7,929 nt of DNA from UBA4582 sp047630175 (GCA_047630175.1 JBLHVI010000121.1:1-7929), one strand, 5' to 3'. Numbered from the stretch's first letter, positions 1-6,384 are shown. Notes: generated by a model from the sequence alone, not told the origin. A program made the numbers and translations.

Positions 1-324
1 GTAAGCCCTTATTACCCCAGGCAATATTATCCGCGCTGACGTCTGTCGGAAATTGGCTCATAAGCGAAAGGTGGCTGGCGCCGGCTATGTTGTACAAGAG
101 GTCAGAATATAGCGTTAGCCTCAGTGAAATGAAAGATTATTGGTGAAAGATTGAGGTTGTAACCTGATGGGCGCTACGAAGTGGTAGCATGGGAGACGAC
201 GGTAATTATTGCGCATTGAACGCGGAGATTTGAATGACCGGTCAAATTACCCTAGTCTGTTGCTAGGTAGATTTTTAGTTAATCTTTGTGAGCCAGTAAT
301 GTTGAATACTAGGGAGGGTGTTAA
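1..324. other. left-edge stretch without a confident gene; leader of the small RR-repeat ORF
   Basis: No gene can be assigned here with confidence. Two plus-strand frames are open from the left edge but have no start inside the window: one ends with TGA at 144-146 (47 codons, ending in MKDYW) and another runs from just after a TAA at 2-4 to TAG at 113-115 (ending in YVVQEVRI). Either could be the tail or the decayed end of a gene that begins outside the window, but I recognise neither and they cannot both be real. From about 146 to 310 the sequence looks intergenic. It contains a short dyad AGGTT-GT-AACCT near 155-166 and the 10-base palindrome at 235-244 listed separately, and it ends with the strong Shine-Dalgarno sequence of the next gene. 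Confidence 0.4.
230..258 (+). promoter_or_regulatory. possible promoter with palindromic operator in the spacer
   Basis: TGACCGGTCA at 235-244 is a perfect 10-base palindrome. It overlaps the end of a -35-like TTGAAT (230-235), and a weak -10-like TAGTCT (253-258) follows at 17-base spacing. If this is a promoter it would start transcription around 265 and give the small protein at 325 a leader of about 60 bases. The palindrome in the spacer would suit a dimeric repressor. The -10 is poor (3 of 6), so the promoter is only a suggestion; the palindrome itself is seen directly. Confidence 0.25.
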
Positions 325-483
325 ATGACATCGAAAAAGGACCCGAAATCAGCCGTGCCTGATGAACGCCGCAAACAAAACGTCGAGCGACGCGAGGTAC
401 GCAGCGATCGACGTGATGCAGATCGAGTCGATGTGGAAACCGCAGAGCGCCGCAAGCATCCAGAGCGCCGCGGCGGCGCCTGA
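325..483 (+). CDS. small highly charged protein with Arg-Arg repeats (52 aa)
   Basis: ATG at 325 follows a near-perfect Shine-Dalgarno AGGGAGGG (311-318) at good spacing, which is the main reason to believe in this short gene. The 52-residue product starts MTSKKDPKSAVPDERRKQ and is almost entirely charged. Arg-Arg pairs, usually preceded by Glu or Asp, occur at residues 15-16, 22-23, 29-30, 42-43 and 48-49, so the first three are exactly seven residues apart. There is no hydrophobic segment, no cysteine and no signal peptide, so it is probably cytoplasmic and either a charged helix or disordered. Similar E/D-R-R tracts occur as linkers in bacterial signalling proteins. That is a resemblance only, and no function is assigned. 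The gene stands alone, converging with the TonB-dependent receptor whose stop is 39 bases away. RNA binding, nucleoid binding or a protein adaptor role are all possible. Confidence 0.6.
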   Translation: MTSKKDPKSAVPDERRKQNVERREVRSDRRDADRVDVETAERRKHPERRGGA

Positions 484-522
484 AGGTCTCTAAAGTCGCT
501 CTGATAGCCCGCTTACAATGTC

Positions 523-2571
523 TTACAAGCCCGCGCGGACGCCAACATAAACAGAGATAGGCTGACCCACAAAGTAGCGATCGTTACCAAAGGCAAAATC
601 GGCGCGTTCAGCGTATGCCGTGTTTGTCAGGTTCATGACACGACCGAATAACTGCCAGTCCTCGTTAACATCAACGCTGAAGCGCAGGTTGATGAGATCA
701 TGTCCTGAGTAGGTGTGGTTATTCGCCGGGTCTTGGAAGTACTCACCCATGTGCACCCACTCAAGCTCGACCTGGCTTGCAGCGTTCATGCGCCATTGAA
801 TATTGCCCGACCCCATGTTTCTTGGCGCCGTGTCAATATCGTTGCCATCGATCAGACTCGACGCTAGGGCAGGATTGTTAGCGTACTGATGGCGCGCATA
901 ACTCCAAAACAAGTTCGCGCTTATGTCGTCAGTCAACGCGTAACCGACGGTCGCCTCGATACCACGGTGCGTGGTTTCGCCGTTGTCGACGTTATTACGA
1001 TCGTTGTCTCGAAAAATAAAGTTATCTTTCTGCATGGCGTACAGGCTGACATCAAACGACCAGTCACCGGGGTTGGCGCGCAGCCCGACTTCGATGCTGT
1101 CGAGTTGCTCGACATCAATGTCAGCGACTTGTTGGCTGTTTTGCAAGCGATACAGTTCTGTCGCTTGAGGTGCACGAAAGCCCCGCGCTAGGTTGACATA
1201 GAGCTGCTGGTTGCCTGCTAGACGATGTGTCAGACCTAATTGCGACGACAGCTGCGAGAATGTGTCTTTACGGTCTGCCGGGCGGCTGAATCGACAGCCA
1301 CCAAAGCCGCAAGCAGTGCCATCGTCACGGTTGCGACCAGCTTGCAATTTATTGTCGTAGTCGTAGCTGACGCGCTCCCAGCGTGCCCCAGCAGTGATCA
1401 CTGTCGCGTCTCCCAAAGGTAATTGATAACGGCCGTAGAGGGCTTGTGTGCTGGCGTCTACATCGTAGTCATAATGTTCGCCGGCCGGAATAGTCTCCAC
1501 TAAAAAAGCGCTGCCGGATATAGTCGGTCCCGGCTGGAACTCGCGTAGATAAGCGCCAGTCGTTTCTAGGTCCACACCTACTAGCCAGTTATCTTGATGC
1601 CAGGCACTTTGCAGGCCGAAGCTTTGTTGGCCGTTTTCCTCAATGGCCTGACCCGGCAGAAAATGTTGCAAGAAAGTCATCTCTGTATCCCGAGCATAAG
1701 GGGTAAGAACGAGCGTGCCAGCACTGAATGTACGTTCAACGCGCGCATGTATTCGAGCGCTCTTACTGTCGCGGTATGCCTCCGGATTGGGGTTTTCAGT
1801 GGCACGGTCGCTGTCTTTATAAATTTCCGGTCCCTGAATAAAACCGGCTGTTTCTTGGTTAAGGTTAGTCAGGCTTAAGCCGCCCGTAATACTGAATCCT
1901 TGCCAATCACTCTGGGTCTTGATGGACAGTTTCTGCTGGTCGAAACCTGAGTCATCTTTATAGCCGCCATCAGTGGTGCCATTAAAGTCAGCGCGCCATT
2001 TGTCACCGCCGTAGGCAACATTAGTGCGGTAGTAGTCGTCGGGTCCTGCCTCGAGGCTAACGCCCCGTGGCGCCTCAATGGCTGGCGTTATTATGTTGAT
2101 CAGGCCGTGCATGGCGTTGGCACCGTAAACAACACCAGCGGGTCCCTTAATAACTTCGATACCACCCGCTTGTTCTGAATGGGAGTCAAACAATTCGTTG
2201 ACGTTACAAAACCCGCTGGCGCGCAGTGGAATACCGTCTTGGGCTGTTAGGAAGGCGCCGCAGCCGCCGGCGCCGGTTAGTACAGGCGAGCGTAGCGCAG
2301 TGAGGTTCTCTTGACCGTTGCCACGACTGATCCAAGCACCGGCAACACGTTGCATCGCTTCATTAATATGCGTGGCATTAATACGTGTCAGGGTCTCGCC
2401 GTCTATGCGGGTGATGTTAGAGTTCACGGATGCCAGCGGTTGGTTAATTCTGCTGGCAGTGACCACAAGTTCCTCCAGATTTGTGGCTGACGACAGTGTA
2501 GGTGTTAACAACGCGGGTGCTAATGCAGTCAAGCAGATAAGGTGTGTCAGGCGGTTCAACGGTCGGCGCAC
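523..2571 (-). CDS. TonB-dependent outer-membrane receptor
   Basis: Outer-membrane active transporter taking up a siderophore, cobalamin or other scarce ligand with energy from TonB-ExbB-ExbD. The frame is open back to a TTG at 2637, but I choose GTG at 2571 (682 aa). It has a GGA ribosome binding site 8 bases upstream and yields a clean signal peptide (VRRPLNRL, hydrophobic core, cleavage after LSSA near residue 29), and a TATACT box lies just upstream. In this numbering a TonB-box-like EELVVTAS follows at about 33-40. The plug domain spans about 40-165 and contains DGIPLRASGF, VIKGPAGVVYGANAMHG and NIITP. A cysteine pair at 104 and 122 probably forms a disulfide in the plug, and a second pair (421, 426) probably lies in an outer loop. 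The barrel includes NLARGFRAPQATELY (about 460-474). The chain ends VYVGVRAGL, so the usual terminal aromatic residue is replaced by Leu. The substrate cannot be told; no siderophore or B12 gene is adjacent. Confidence 0.93.
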   Translation of the reverse strand: MRRPLNRLTHLICLTALAPALLTPTLSSATNLEELVVTASRINQPLASVNSNITRIDGETLTRINATHINEAMQRVAGAWISRGNGQENLTALRSPVLTGAGGCGAFLTAQDGIPLRASGFCNVNELFDSHSEQAGGIEVIKGPAGVVYGANAMHGLINIITPAIEAPRGVSLEAGPDDYYRTNVAYGGDKWRADFNGTTDGGYKDDSGFDQQKLSIKTQSDWQGFSITGGLSLTNLNQETAGFIQGPEIYKDSDRATENPNPEAYRDSKSARIHARVERTFSAGTLVLTPYARDTEMTFLQHFLPGQAIEENGQQSFGLQSAWHQDNWLVGVDLETTGAYLREFQPGPTISGSAFLVETIPAGEHYDYDVDASTQALYGRYQLPLGDATVITAGARWERVSYDYDNKLQAGRNRDDGTACGFGGCRFSRPADRKDTFSQLSSQLGLTHRLAGNQQLYVNLARGFRAPQATELYRLQNSQQVADIDVEQLDSIEVGLRANPGDWSFDVSLYAMQKDNFIFRDNDRNNVDNGETTHRGIEATVGYALTDDISANLFWSYARHQYANNPALASSLIDGNDIDTAPRNMGSGNIQWRMNAASQVELEWVHMGEYFQDPANNHTYSGHDLINLRFSVDVNEDWQLFGRVMNLTNTAYAERADFAFGNDRYFVGQPISVYVGVRAGL

Positions 2572-2599
2572 GATAGTGATCCATTTTGAATGATGCGCG

Positions 2600-2605
2600 A
2601 GTATA
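2600..2605 (-). promoter_or_regulatory. candidate -10 box (TATACT) for the TonB-dependent receptor
   Basis: On the minus strand TATACT (5 of 6 to consensus) lies about 29 bases before the proposed GTG start. This would put transcription start near 2593 and leave room for the GGA ribosome binding site. No good -35 is seen 16-18 bases upstream (the sequence there is GC-only), so the promoter may need an activator. Its position inside the longer TTG-initiated frame supports the shorter start. Confidence 0.3.
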
Positions 2606-2749
2606 ACGTGATTAGGACGGGCCGCGCGAGTGATCAACCCAGATTGATGCCGGTGGCGAGGCTTTTATGACCGTGAGTCAGGAAAGATTGCAAAGTTTTT
2701 CGATAACGGTGAACATAACCTTTTAGTGTTAATTAAGAGCGCCGAACAC

Positions 2750-3592
2750 ATGGCAGACGAAACTGTACTCAAAGGCCCTGCTGGCGAGCATTACGGTCAC
2801 GCGGTGGAGTACATCACCACCTATAGACCGTCCTTATTGGCGTCAGTGCCTCGTCAACAAAACCGACAAACACTGGGTATCACACCAGAAGCGTTGCCTT
2901 TTCGGGGTGTTGATGTTTGGAACGCCTATGAGTTTACGTGGCTGAATACACGTGGGCGACCAGAAGTAGCACTAGCGCAATTACAGATTCCTGCCCAGTC
3001 GTTGAATATCGTTGAATCAAAGTCCCTCAAGTTGTACTTAGGCTCCTACAGCGGCACCCGATTCGGACGGCGTGCGGAAGTCATCAATACCCTTGAGTCA
3101 GATTTGACCTTGGCAGCTCGCGGGCCAGTTAACGTAACGTTGCTGTCGCCGGAGCAGGTGCAGCAGAATGGCATCGGTACGCTCGTTGGTCAGAGTCTGG
3201 ATAACTTAGATATTGAGATGGACGAGTTCTTTTGGAACCCCGATCATTTGCAGATAGAAAGCAGCACAATTATCCGTGAGTCGTTACACACGCATCTGTT
3301 CAAGGCAGTATGTCCGATGACCGGGCAACCTGATTTTGCGAGTGTCTTGATCCAATACAAAGGCCAGAGTATCGATAATCAGGGCCTACTTAAATATTTG
3401 TTGTCGTACCGTGATCACCCTGAGTTTGCCGAACAGGTCTGCGAGCGTATTTTTACGGACATCATGACGCGTTGTGACCCAGAGCGTCTGACGGTACAGG
3501 CTCGTTTCAGTCGTCGAGGCGGTATTGATATCAATCCCTTCCGCTCCCATGAAGACATACTCACTTCAGATGTTCGGGTTTGGCGTCAGTAA
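2750..3592 (+). CDS. queF: NADPH-dependent 7-cyano-7-deazaguanine reductase (QueF, long form)
   Basis: Reduces the nitrile of preQ0 to the aminomethyl group of preQ1 using two NADPH, in the cytoplasm, on the pathway to queuosine in tRNA. At 280 aa it is the bimodular T-fold form known from E. coli (282 aa). I take ATG 2750 rather than the upstream GTG 2726, which has no ribosome binding site; AAGAG lies about 11 bases before the ATG. Visible landmarks are the QueF motif ESKSLKLYL (89-97), with Glu89 at the substrate-binding position; the catalytic cysteine and acid in AVCPMTGQPDFAS (Cys188, Asp195, matching Cys190 and Asp197 of E. coli); and SRRGGIDINPFRS (254-266). In the segment HPEFAEQVCERIF the residue aligned with E. 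coli His229 appears to be Ala227; see findings. The gene is divergent from the receptor and convergent with the acyltransferase. No other queuosine gene is in the window. Confidence 0.95.
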   Translation: MADETVLKGPAGEHYGHAVEYITTYRPSLLASVPRQQNRQTLGITPEALPFRGVDVWNAYEFTWLNTRGRPEVALAQLQIPAQSLNIVESKSLKLYLGSYSGTRFGRRAEVINTLESDLTLAARGPVNVTLLSPEQVQQNGIGTLVGQSLDNLDIEMDEFFWNPDHLQIESSTIIRESLHTHLFKAVCPMTGQPDFASVLIQYKGQSIDNQGLLKYLLSYRDHPEFAEQVCERIFTDIMTRCDPERLTVQARFSRRGGIDINPFRSHEDILTSDVRVWRQ

Positions 3593-3600
3593 CACTGACG
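3584..3600. terminator. hairpin over the queF stop codon, possible weak terminator
   Basis: CGTCAGT-AAC-ACTGACG is a perfect 7-bp stem with a 3-base loop that includes the queF TAA (3590-3592). It sits between the convergent queF and acyltransferase genes, whose stops are only 19 bases apart. There is no T-tract on either strand, so intrinsic termination would be inefficient. It may act as a 3'-end stabiliser or a weak bidirectional terminator. Confidence 0.4.
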
Positions 3601-3611
3601 ATTAGTGGCGT

Positions 3612-4334
3612 TTAATCTCCTTGGCGTGGCCGCAACTTAACCCGTAGCCAGTGCCACAACGTATTATTTGTTAGGCAATAGCGGTCGATCTGGTCGTTAC
3701 GATGATTTAACTCGGCAAGGTCGGCAAAGATACTGGCGCGCGTCACTAATGTTCTTGCTGGGTCTAGCGCTTTGACAACTTTGGCCGGGTTGCCGGCGGC
3801 AATCACATTAGCGGGGATATCTTGAGTGACCACTGAACCCGCGCCGATCACGCTGTTGGCACCAATTGACACGCCTTTACAGACAATTGCGCCATCACCT
3901 ACCCAGACATTGTCGGCCAGCACTATGGGATCGGTCTTGCCCACCGTGCGGGTACGATCGTAGATATCGTGCCAGTCTGCATCGGTCAGGTAACTGCCGG
4001 CTGCGAGCATGCAATTATTACCGATGCTGATATGCGATGCCGAGTCGATTCTGACCCCGGGGCATAATAAACAGTGATCACCGATGTCGATATGGCCCTG
4101 ATGCTCCTCAAAGTGCCAGGTAGACAGCGCGACCTGACGATCGCTGGCAGTGACAATATGGAGATTCTCACCCATCACAATGTGCGCGCCGTGAAGCCGA
4201 ATGTTCCAAGGCTTCATTAAATGATAGCCGTCGCCCAGACTCGTCAGTTGCGGTGCGATAAAATGCTGGGCGTAACGACGCTCAAGGCGCAGGTAAAGTT
4301 TTTTCAGCCAGTAGGGGCGGTGATCGGAAATCAT
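3612..4334 (-). CDS. hexapeptide-repeat (left-handed beta-helix) O-acyltransferase
   Basis: Probable O-acetyltransferase of the LbH superfamily (galactoside/maltose/NodL and polysaccharide acetyltransferase type), moving an acetyl group from acetyl-CoA to a sugar or lipid hydroxyl. The start is ATG 4334 (240 aa); an upstream TTG at 4352 would add six residues but has no ribosome binding site. An N-terminal charged stretch (HRPYWLKKLYLRLERRY, 5-21) could be an amphipathic membrane-contact helix. Hexapeptide turns begin near 80 (HIDIGDHCLLCPGVRI, HISIGNNCMLAAGSYL), are broken by a loop with the likely catalytic histidine in DADWHDIYDR (His122), and resume as VWVGDGAIVCKGVSIGANSV. The family's closing signature GAGSVVTQDIPANVIAAGNPAKVV (165-188) is intact. 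A roughly 50-residue C-terminal tail beyond the helix is basic and helical. The acceptor is unknown. The only same-strand neighbour is the small ORF 46 bases upstream. Confidence 0.85.
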   Translation of the reverse strand: MISDHRPYWLKKLYLRLERRYAQHFIAPQLTSLGDGYHLMKPWNIRLHGAHIVMGENLHIVTASDRQVALSTWHFEEHQGHIDIGDHCLLCPGVRIDSASHISIGNNCMLAAGSYLTDADWHDIYDRTRTVGKTDPIVLADNVWVGDGAIVCKGVSIGANSVIGAGSVVTQDIPANVIAAGNPAKVVKALDPARTLVTRASIFADLAELNHRNDQIDRYCLTNNTLWHWLRVKLRPRQGD

Positions 4335-4380
4335 GGCAGGGCTTATTACCAAAAAATAATAATAACAGCTTATCAGGTTT

Positions 4381-4566
4381 TTACTGATTCAGTGGTGACT
4401 GTAAATGCGCGATCACCAGCCTAGGACCGTCGATGCAGGTCATCATTTTGCTGTCCTCTTGAATGAAACATCGAACCCAAGCTTGCATTTCTTCAGCGTC
4501 TTGGTCTTGGTCTTGGTGCGATGTTGCATGCCCTGCTAACAAGCCAAGCGTTGCCCGGGCGGACAT
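4381..4566 (-). CDS. small hypothetical protein (61 aa) upstream of the acyltransferase
   Basis: A 61-residue frame starting MSARATLGLLAGHATSHQ. I include it because the ATG at 4566 has a proper ribosome binding site (AGAGGG, 8 bases upstream on the minus strand) and because it ends 46 bases before the acyltransferase ATG on the same strand, suggesting a two-gene unit. Residues 17-23 are HQDQDQD, encoded by a hexanucleotide repeat. The rest (EEMQAWVRCFIQEDSKMM, then DGPRLVIAHLQSPLNQ) could form a small helix-plus-strand domain with two cysteines (33 and 44). It has no signal peptide or membrane segment. I do not recognise a family. It could be a chance frame; the ribosome binding site and spacing are the only positive evidence. 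Confidence 0.42.
   Translation of the reverse strand: MSARATLGLLAGHATSHQDQDQDAEEMQAWVRCFIQEDSKMMTCIDGPRLVIAHLQSPLNQ
4499..4517. repeat. hexanucleotide tandem repeat (TCTTGG x3)
   Basis: Three tandem copies of TCTTGG lie inside the 61-residue ORF and encode its Gln-Asp repeat on the minus strand. A unit of six keeps the frame whatever the copy number, so slippage would change the length of the acidic stretch without breaking the gene. Three copies is too few to argue for phase variation. Confidence 0.6.
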
Positions 4567-4888
4567 TGGCGAGGCCCTCTGAAAGGTCTGCCTCTAGGAC
4601 ATTATTCATCCTATTGCGACCGGGCAAATGAACGTGTTAGATAGTTAATAAGATAGCCATCGACGGGAAAATAACGAGGTCTTCAATCGCGCCGCAAATA
4701 ATAAAGCCAGAAACAGCGTGCATCGCGTTACACCAGTTTTCTTAGGCGTTGTCTTCAAGTATGGTACAACTCAGTCATTCCACCCCTATTGGATCGCAGC
4801 GAGACCGTCTCGACAAGCTACCTTAACAAGTGACCGCAATTGTCACGGGGCTTGTAAACGGTCGCTGAGAAAGTAGGCATAACAGTTA
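4567..4888. other. 322-base intergenic region between divergent units, with three dyads
   Basis: No gene is seen here on either strand. It separates the minus-strand small ORF/acyltransferase unit from the plus-strand nitroreductase and must hold both promoters. Visible dyads are TAGGA-N9-TCCTA (4595-4613), CGAGAC-C-GTCTCG (4800-4812) and GTGAC-N7-GTCAC (4830-4846). The first overlaps a possible minus-strand -10 (AATAAT, 4606-4601), with a TTGCCC-like -35 at 4627-4622 at a short 15-base spacing. The other two lie 42-88 bases before the nitroreductase and could be operators. The middle part (about 4630-4740) is AT-richer and featureless to me. Confidence 0.5.
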
Positions 4889-5473
4889 ATGGACAAAGAA
4901 ATGGATGCGTTACAGGCTTTACAACAACGAGTGTCGGTTGCTCGCCTCACGGGACCAGTACCCGACCAACAGACACAGGACAATCTATTTAAAGCAGCAT
5001 TGCGGGCGCCTGACCATTGCATGTTGCGGCCCTGGCGTTTCTTGACCATCAGCGGTGACGCGCGCGAGGCACTAGGTGAGCTGTTTGTCATTGCACAGCA
5101 GGTCGATAGCCCCGACATGACAGCGGTTCAGCAGCAACGTATGCTTGCTAAACCGATGCGAGCGCCCTTGATTGTTGTCGTGATTGCCGTGCTAACCGAG
5201 CATGCGAAGGTACCTGAACTCGAACAGTTATTGTCCGCCGGTGCTGCGGCTCAGAATATGCTGGTAGCGGCTCATGCCATGGGGCTTGGTGCAATCTGGC
5301 GCACAGGTGGTATGTCGTATCACCCAGCAGTACGGCAGGGTCTGGGACTTGATGAGCACGAGCGGTTACTGGGGTTTTTGTACATTGGTCAGATTGAAGG
5401 CAAGACTCGCCTAATACCGAGCCTGCCGATAGAAACATTCGTCACGGCTTGGGCGTCACCATCGTTAACATGA
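4889..5473 (+). CDS. ydjA: nitroreductase family protein, YdjA-like
   Basis: FMN-dependent NAD(P)H oxidoreductase of the small nitroreductase fold, probably a cytoplasmic homodimer; physiological substrate unknown. The 194-residue protein lines up along its whole length with E. coli YdjA (about 183 aa) as I recall it. MDALQALQQRVSVARL corresponds to the N-terminal FMN-phosphate segment, with Arg14, Ser16 and Arg19 kept but the usual second Arg replaced by Val. RAPDHCMLRPWRF (39-51) matches the RAPDHxxxxPWxF motif. RAPLIVVVIA (91-100), KVPELEQ (107-113), GLGAIWRTG (132-140) and LLGFLYIG (160-167) are also characteristic. The start could be ATG 4889, with GTAGG about 10 bases upstream, or ATG 4901 (MDAL, where YdjA begins); the difference is four residues. 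It lies 81 bases upstream of the BRCT gene on the same strand with no clear terminator between, so cotranscription is possible but no functional link is evident. Confidence 0.9.
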   Translation: MDKEMDALQALQQRVSVARLTGPVPDQQTQDNLFKAALRAPDHCMLRPWRFLTISGDAREALGELFVIAQQVDSPDMTAVQQQRMLAKPMRAPLIVVVIAVLTEHAKVPELEQLLSAGAAAQNMLVAAHAMGLGAIWRTGGMSYHPAVRQGLGLDEHERLLGFLYIGQIEGKTRLIPSLPIETFVTAWASPSLT

Positions 5474-5554
5474 TATGCACCGTACACCGTTGTCTAGCAC
5501 GTTACCTTAAGAGTGACAGTGAATTCAAAATAGGCGCTTAAGAAAGGTAGATTG

Positions 5555-6175
5555 ATGGGCAAGAAATTAAAAACCCGTACAAACGTCGCTACTAACACGC
5601 GCACACAAGACCGCCTGATTGATGAGCTCATTGGGATTTGCCGTGGGGTCATCGCGGACGACGTTGTGGACGAGAGTGAAGTTATTTTTTTGGGCCAATG
5701 GATCGAAAATCACCGTCATATTGCCGCACTGTGGCCGGTCAATGTACTTTATGCGCGTATTACTGAAATGTTGCTCGACGGTGTGCTGTCGACGACAGAG
5801 CAGCGAGAGTTGCTGATTACGTTGAAAGAGCTGACGGGCGAAAGCTCAGCATTTCAGGAACCTAATCGCTCAACCTTGCTTCCCATCGATAAACCGGCAC
5901 CGGCTATTGTCTATGCAGACAAGTCGTTTTGCCTGACGGGTCGCTTCGTGTTTGCCTCGGTGCTGGAGTGCGAAGAGACCATTGCCGAGATGGGCGGTGC
6001 AATCGATGAGGTGCCCAGTCATGAGACTGATTATCTGGTGATCGGTGAGATGTGCAGTCCAGATTGGGTGCACACGACTTTTGGCCGAAGTATTGAAGCT
6101 GCGGTTGAGCTTCGGGTCCAAGGTCACGGGATAAAAATTGTGTCTGAGGAACACTGGGTCAATAGTTTAGAATAG
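5555..6175 (+). CDS. BRCT-domain protein with N-terminal helical (TerB-like) region
   Basis: A 206-residue protein started at ATG 5555, with AAAGG about 8 bases upstream; a TTG three bases earlier is in frame but unnecessary. Residues 17-95 form an acidic helical region (DRLIDELIGICRGVIADDVV, then LGQWIENHR, LWPVNVLY and TTEQRELLITLKELTG) of the kind often found before BRCT domains in proteobacterial and phage proteins. Residues about 117-205 are a BRCT domain like that at the C-terminus of NAD-dependent DNA ligase: KSFCLTGRF (123-131), IAEMGGAI (143-150), DYLVIGE (159-165), then a helix, KIVSEEHWVNSLE at the end, and the conserved Trp201. BRCT domains bind phosphopeptides or DNA ends, so a role near DNA repair or replication is likely, but no ligase or nuclease domain is present. 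The gene is followed by a strong terminator, making it the last gene of its unit. Confidence 0.85.
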   Translation: MGKKLKTRTNVATNTRTQDRLIDELIGICRGVIADDVVDESEVIFLGQWIENHRHIAALWPVNVLYARITEMLLDGVLSTTEQRELLITLKELTGESSAFQEPNRSTLLPIDKPAPAIVYADKSFCLTGRFVFASVLECEETIAEMGGAIDEVPSHETDYLVIGEMCSPDWVHTTFGRSIEAAVELRVQGHGIKIVSEEHWVNSLE

Positions 6176-6218
6176 TCGGCTCGTATCAATGTGGTGTCAA
6201 TGATGATTTCTTCTGCTC

Positions 6219-6247
6219 AAAAAAGGCGCCCAATGGGCGCCTTTTTT
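6219..6247. terminator. strong intrinsic terminator, bidirectional
   Basis: AAAAAAGGCGCCC (6219-6231), loop AAT, then GGGCGCCTTTTTT (6235-6247): a perfect 13-bp inverted repeat with a 7-bp GC core, a T-run on the plus side and an A-run giving a T-run on the minus side. It lies 43 bases after the BRCT gene stop and can end that transcript. Read on the minus strand it follows directly after the tRNA 3' remnant, the usual arrangement for a tRNA terminator, so it may originally have belonged to that tRNA gene. Confidence 0.92.
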
Positions 6248-6250
6248 GTT

Positions 6251-6275
6251 TGGCGGAGAGACGGATTCGAACCGT
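6251..6275 (-). other. tRNA 3'-end remnant (serine-type), probable attachment site of an integrated element
   Basis: The minus strand reads AACGG-TTCGAAT-CCGT, then CTCTCCG and CCA: a T arm with the canonical TTCGAAT loop, the 3' strand of an acceptor stem, discriminator G and encoded CCA, as in gammaproteobacterial tRNA-Ser genes. Only 11 bases separate CCA from the T loop instead of 13, so two bases are missing. The sequence further in (6284 onwards) offers no anticodon arm, D arm or matching acceptor 5' strand, so this is not a functional gene. Three bases on, the strong terminator follows. Element integrases commonly recombine inside the T arm and 3' end of tRNA genes, leaving such a 3' piece at one junction and an intact tRNA at the other. 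The sequence is direct observation; the attachment-site reading is inference. Confidence 0.6.
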
Positions 6276-6384
6276 TAAAATCGTAAGTGCATGTATTTAT
6301 TGCTTTATGTGCCTTGTTAGCCCTTATTTGTAAGAGCTAGAAAAGCCCGTCATATATGGTTGCGCTTGTTTAACTAAGATTGTT

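Noticed and set aside
4..13. AGCCCTTATT near the left edge repeated at about 6319-6328, as possible element direct repeats
   Set aside because: Only 10 bases match, neither copy is next to the tRNA remnant border, and such a match is expected by chance in almost 8 kb.
889..2593. Several 60-100 residue frames opposite or inside the TonB-dependent receptor
   Set aside because: They are shadows of the receptor reading frame, with low-complexity or unnatural compositions and no ribosome binding sites.
2572..2637. TTG start giving a 704-residue TonB-dependent receptor
   Set aside because: The 22 extra residues would make an implausibly long signal peptide. TTG has no proper ribosome binding site, and a -10-like TATACT lies inside the extra segment.
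2726..2749. GTG start giving an eight-residue longer QueF
   Set aside because: There is no ribosome binding site before the GTG, and ATG 2750 gives the usual family length and N-terminus.
2640..2749. preQ1 riboswitch before queF, or cobalamin riboswitch or Fur box before the TonB-dependent receptor
   Set aside because: I found no sequence resembling the conserved cores of these riboswitches and no GATAAT-type Fur dyad in the divergent region.
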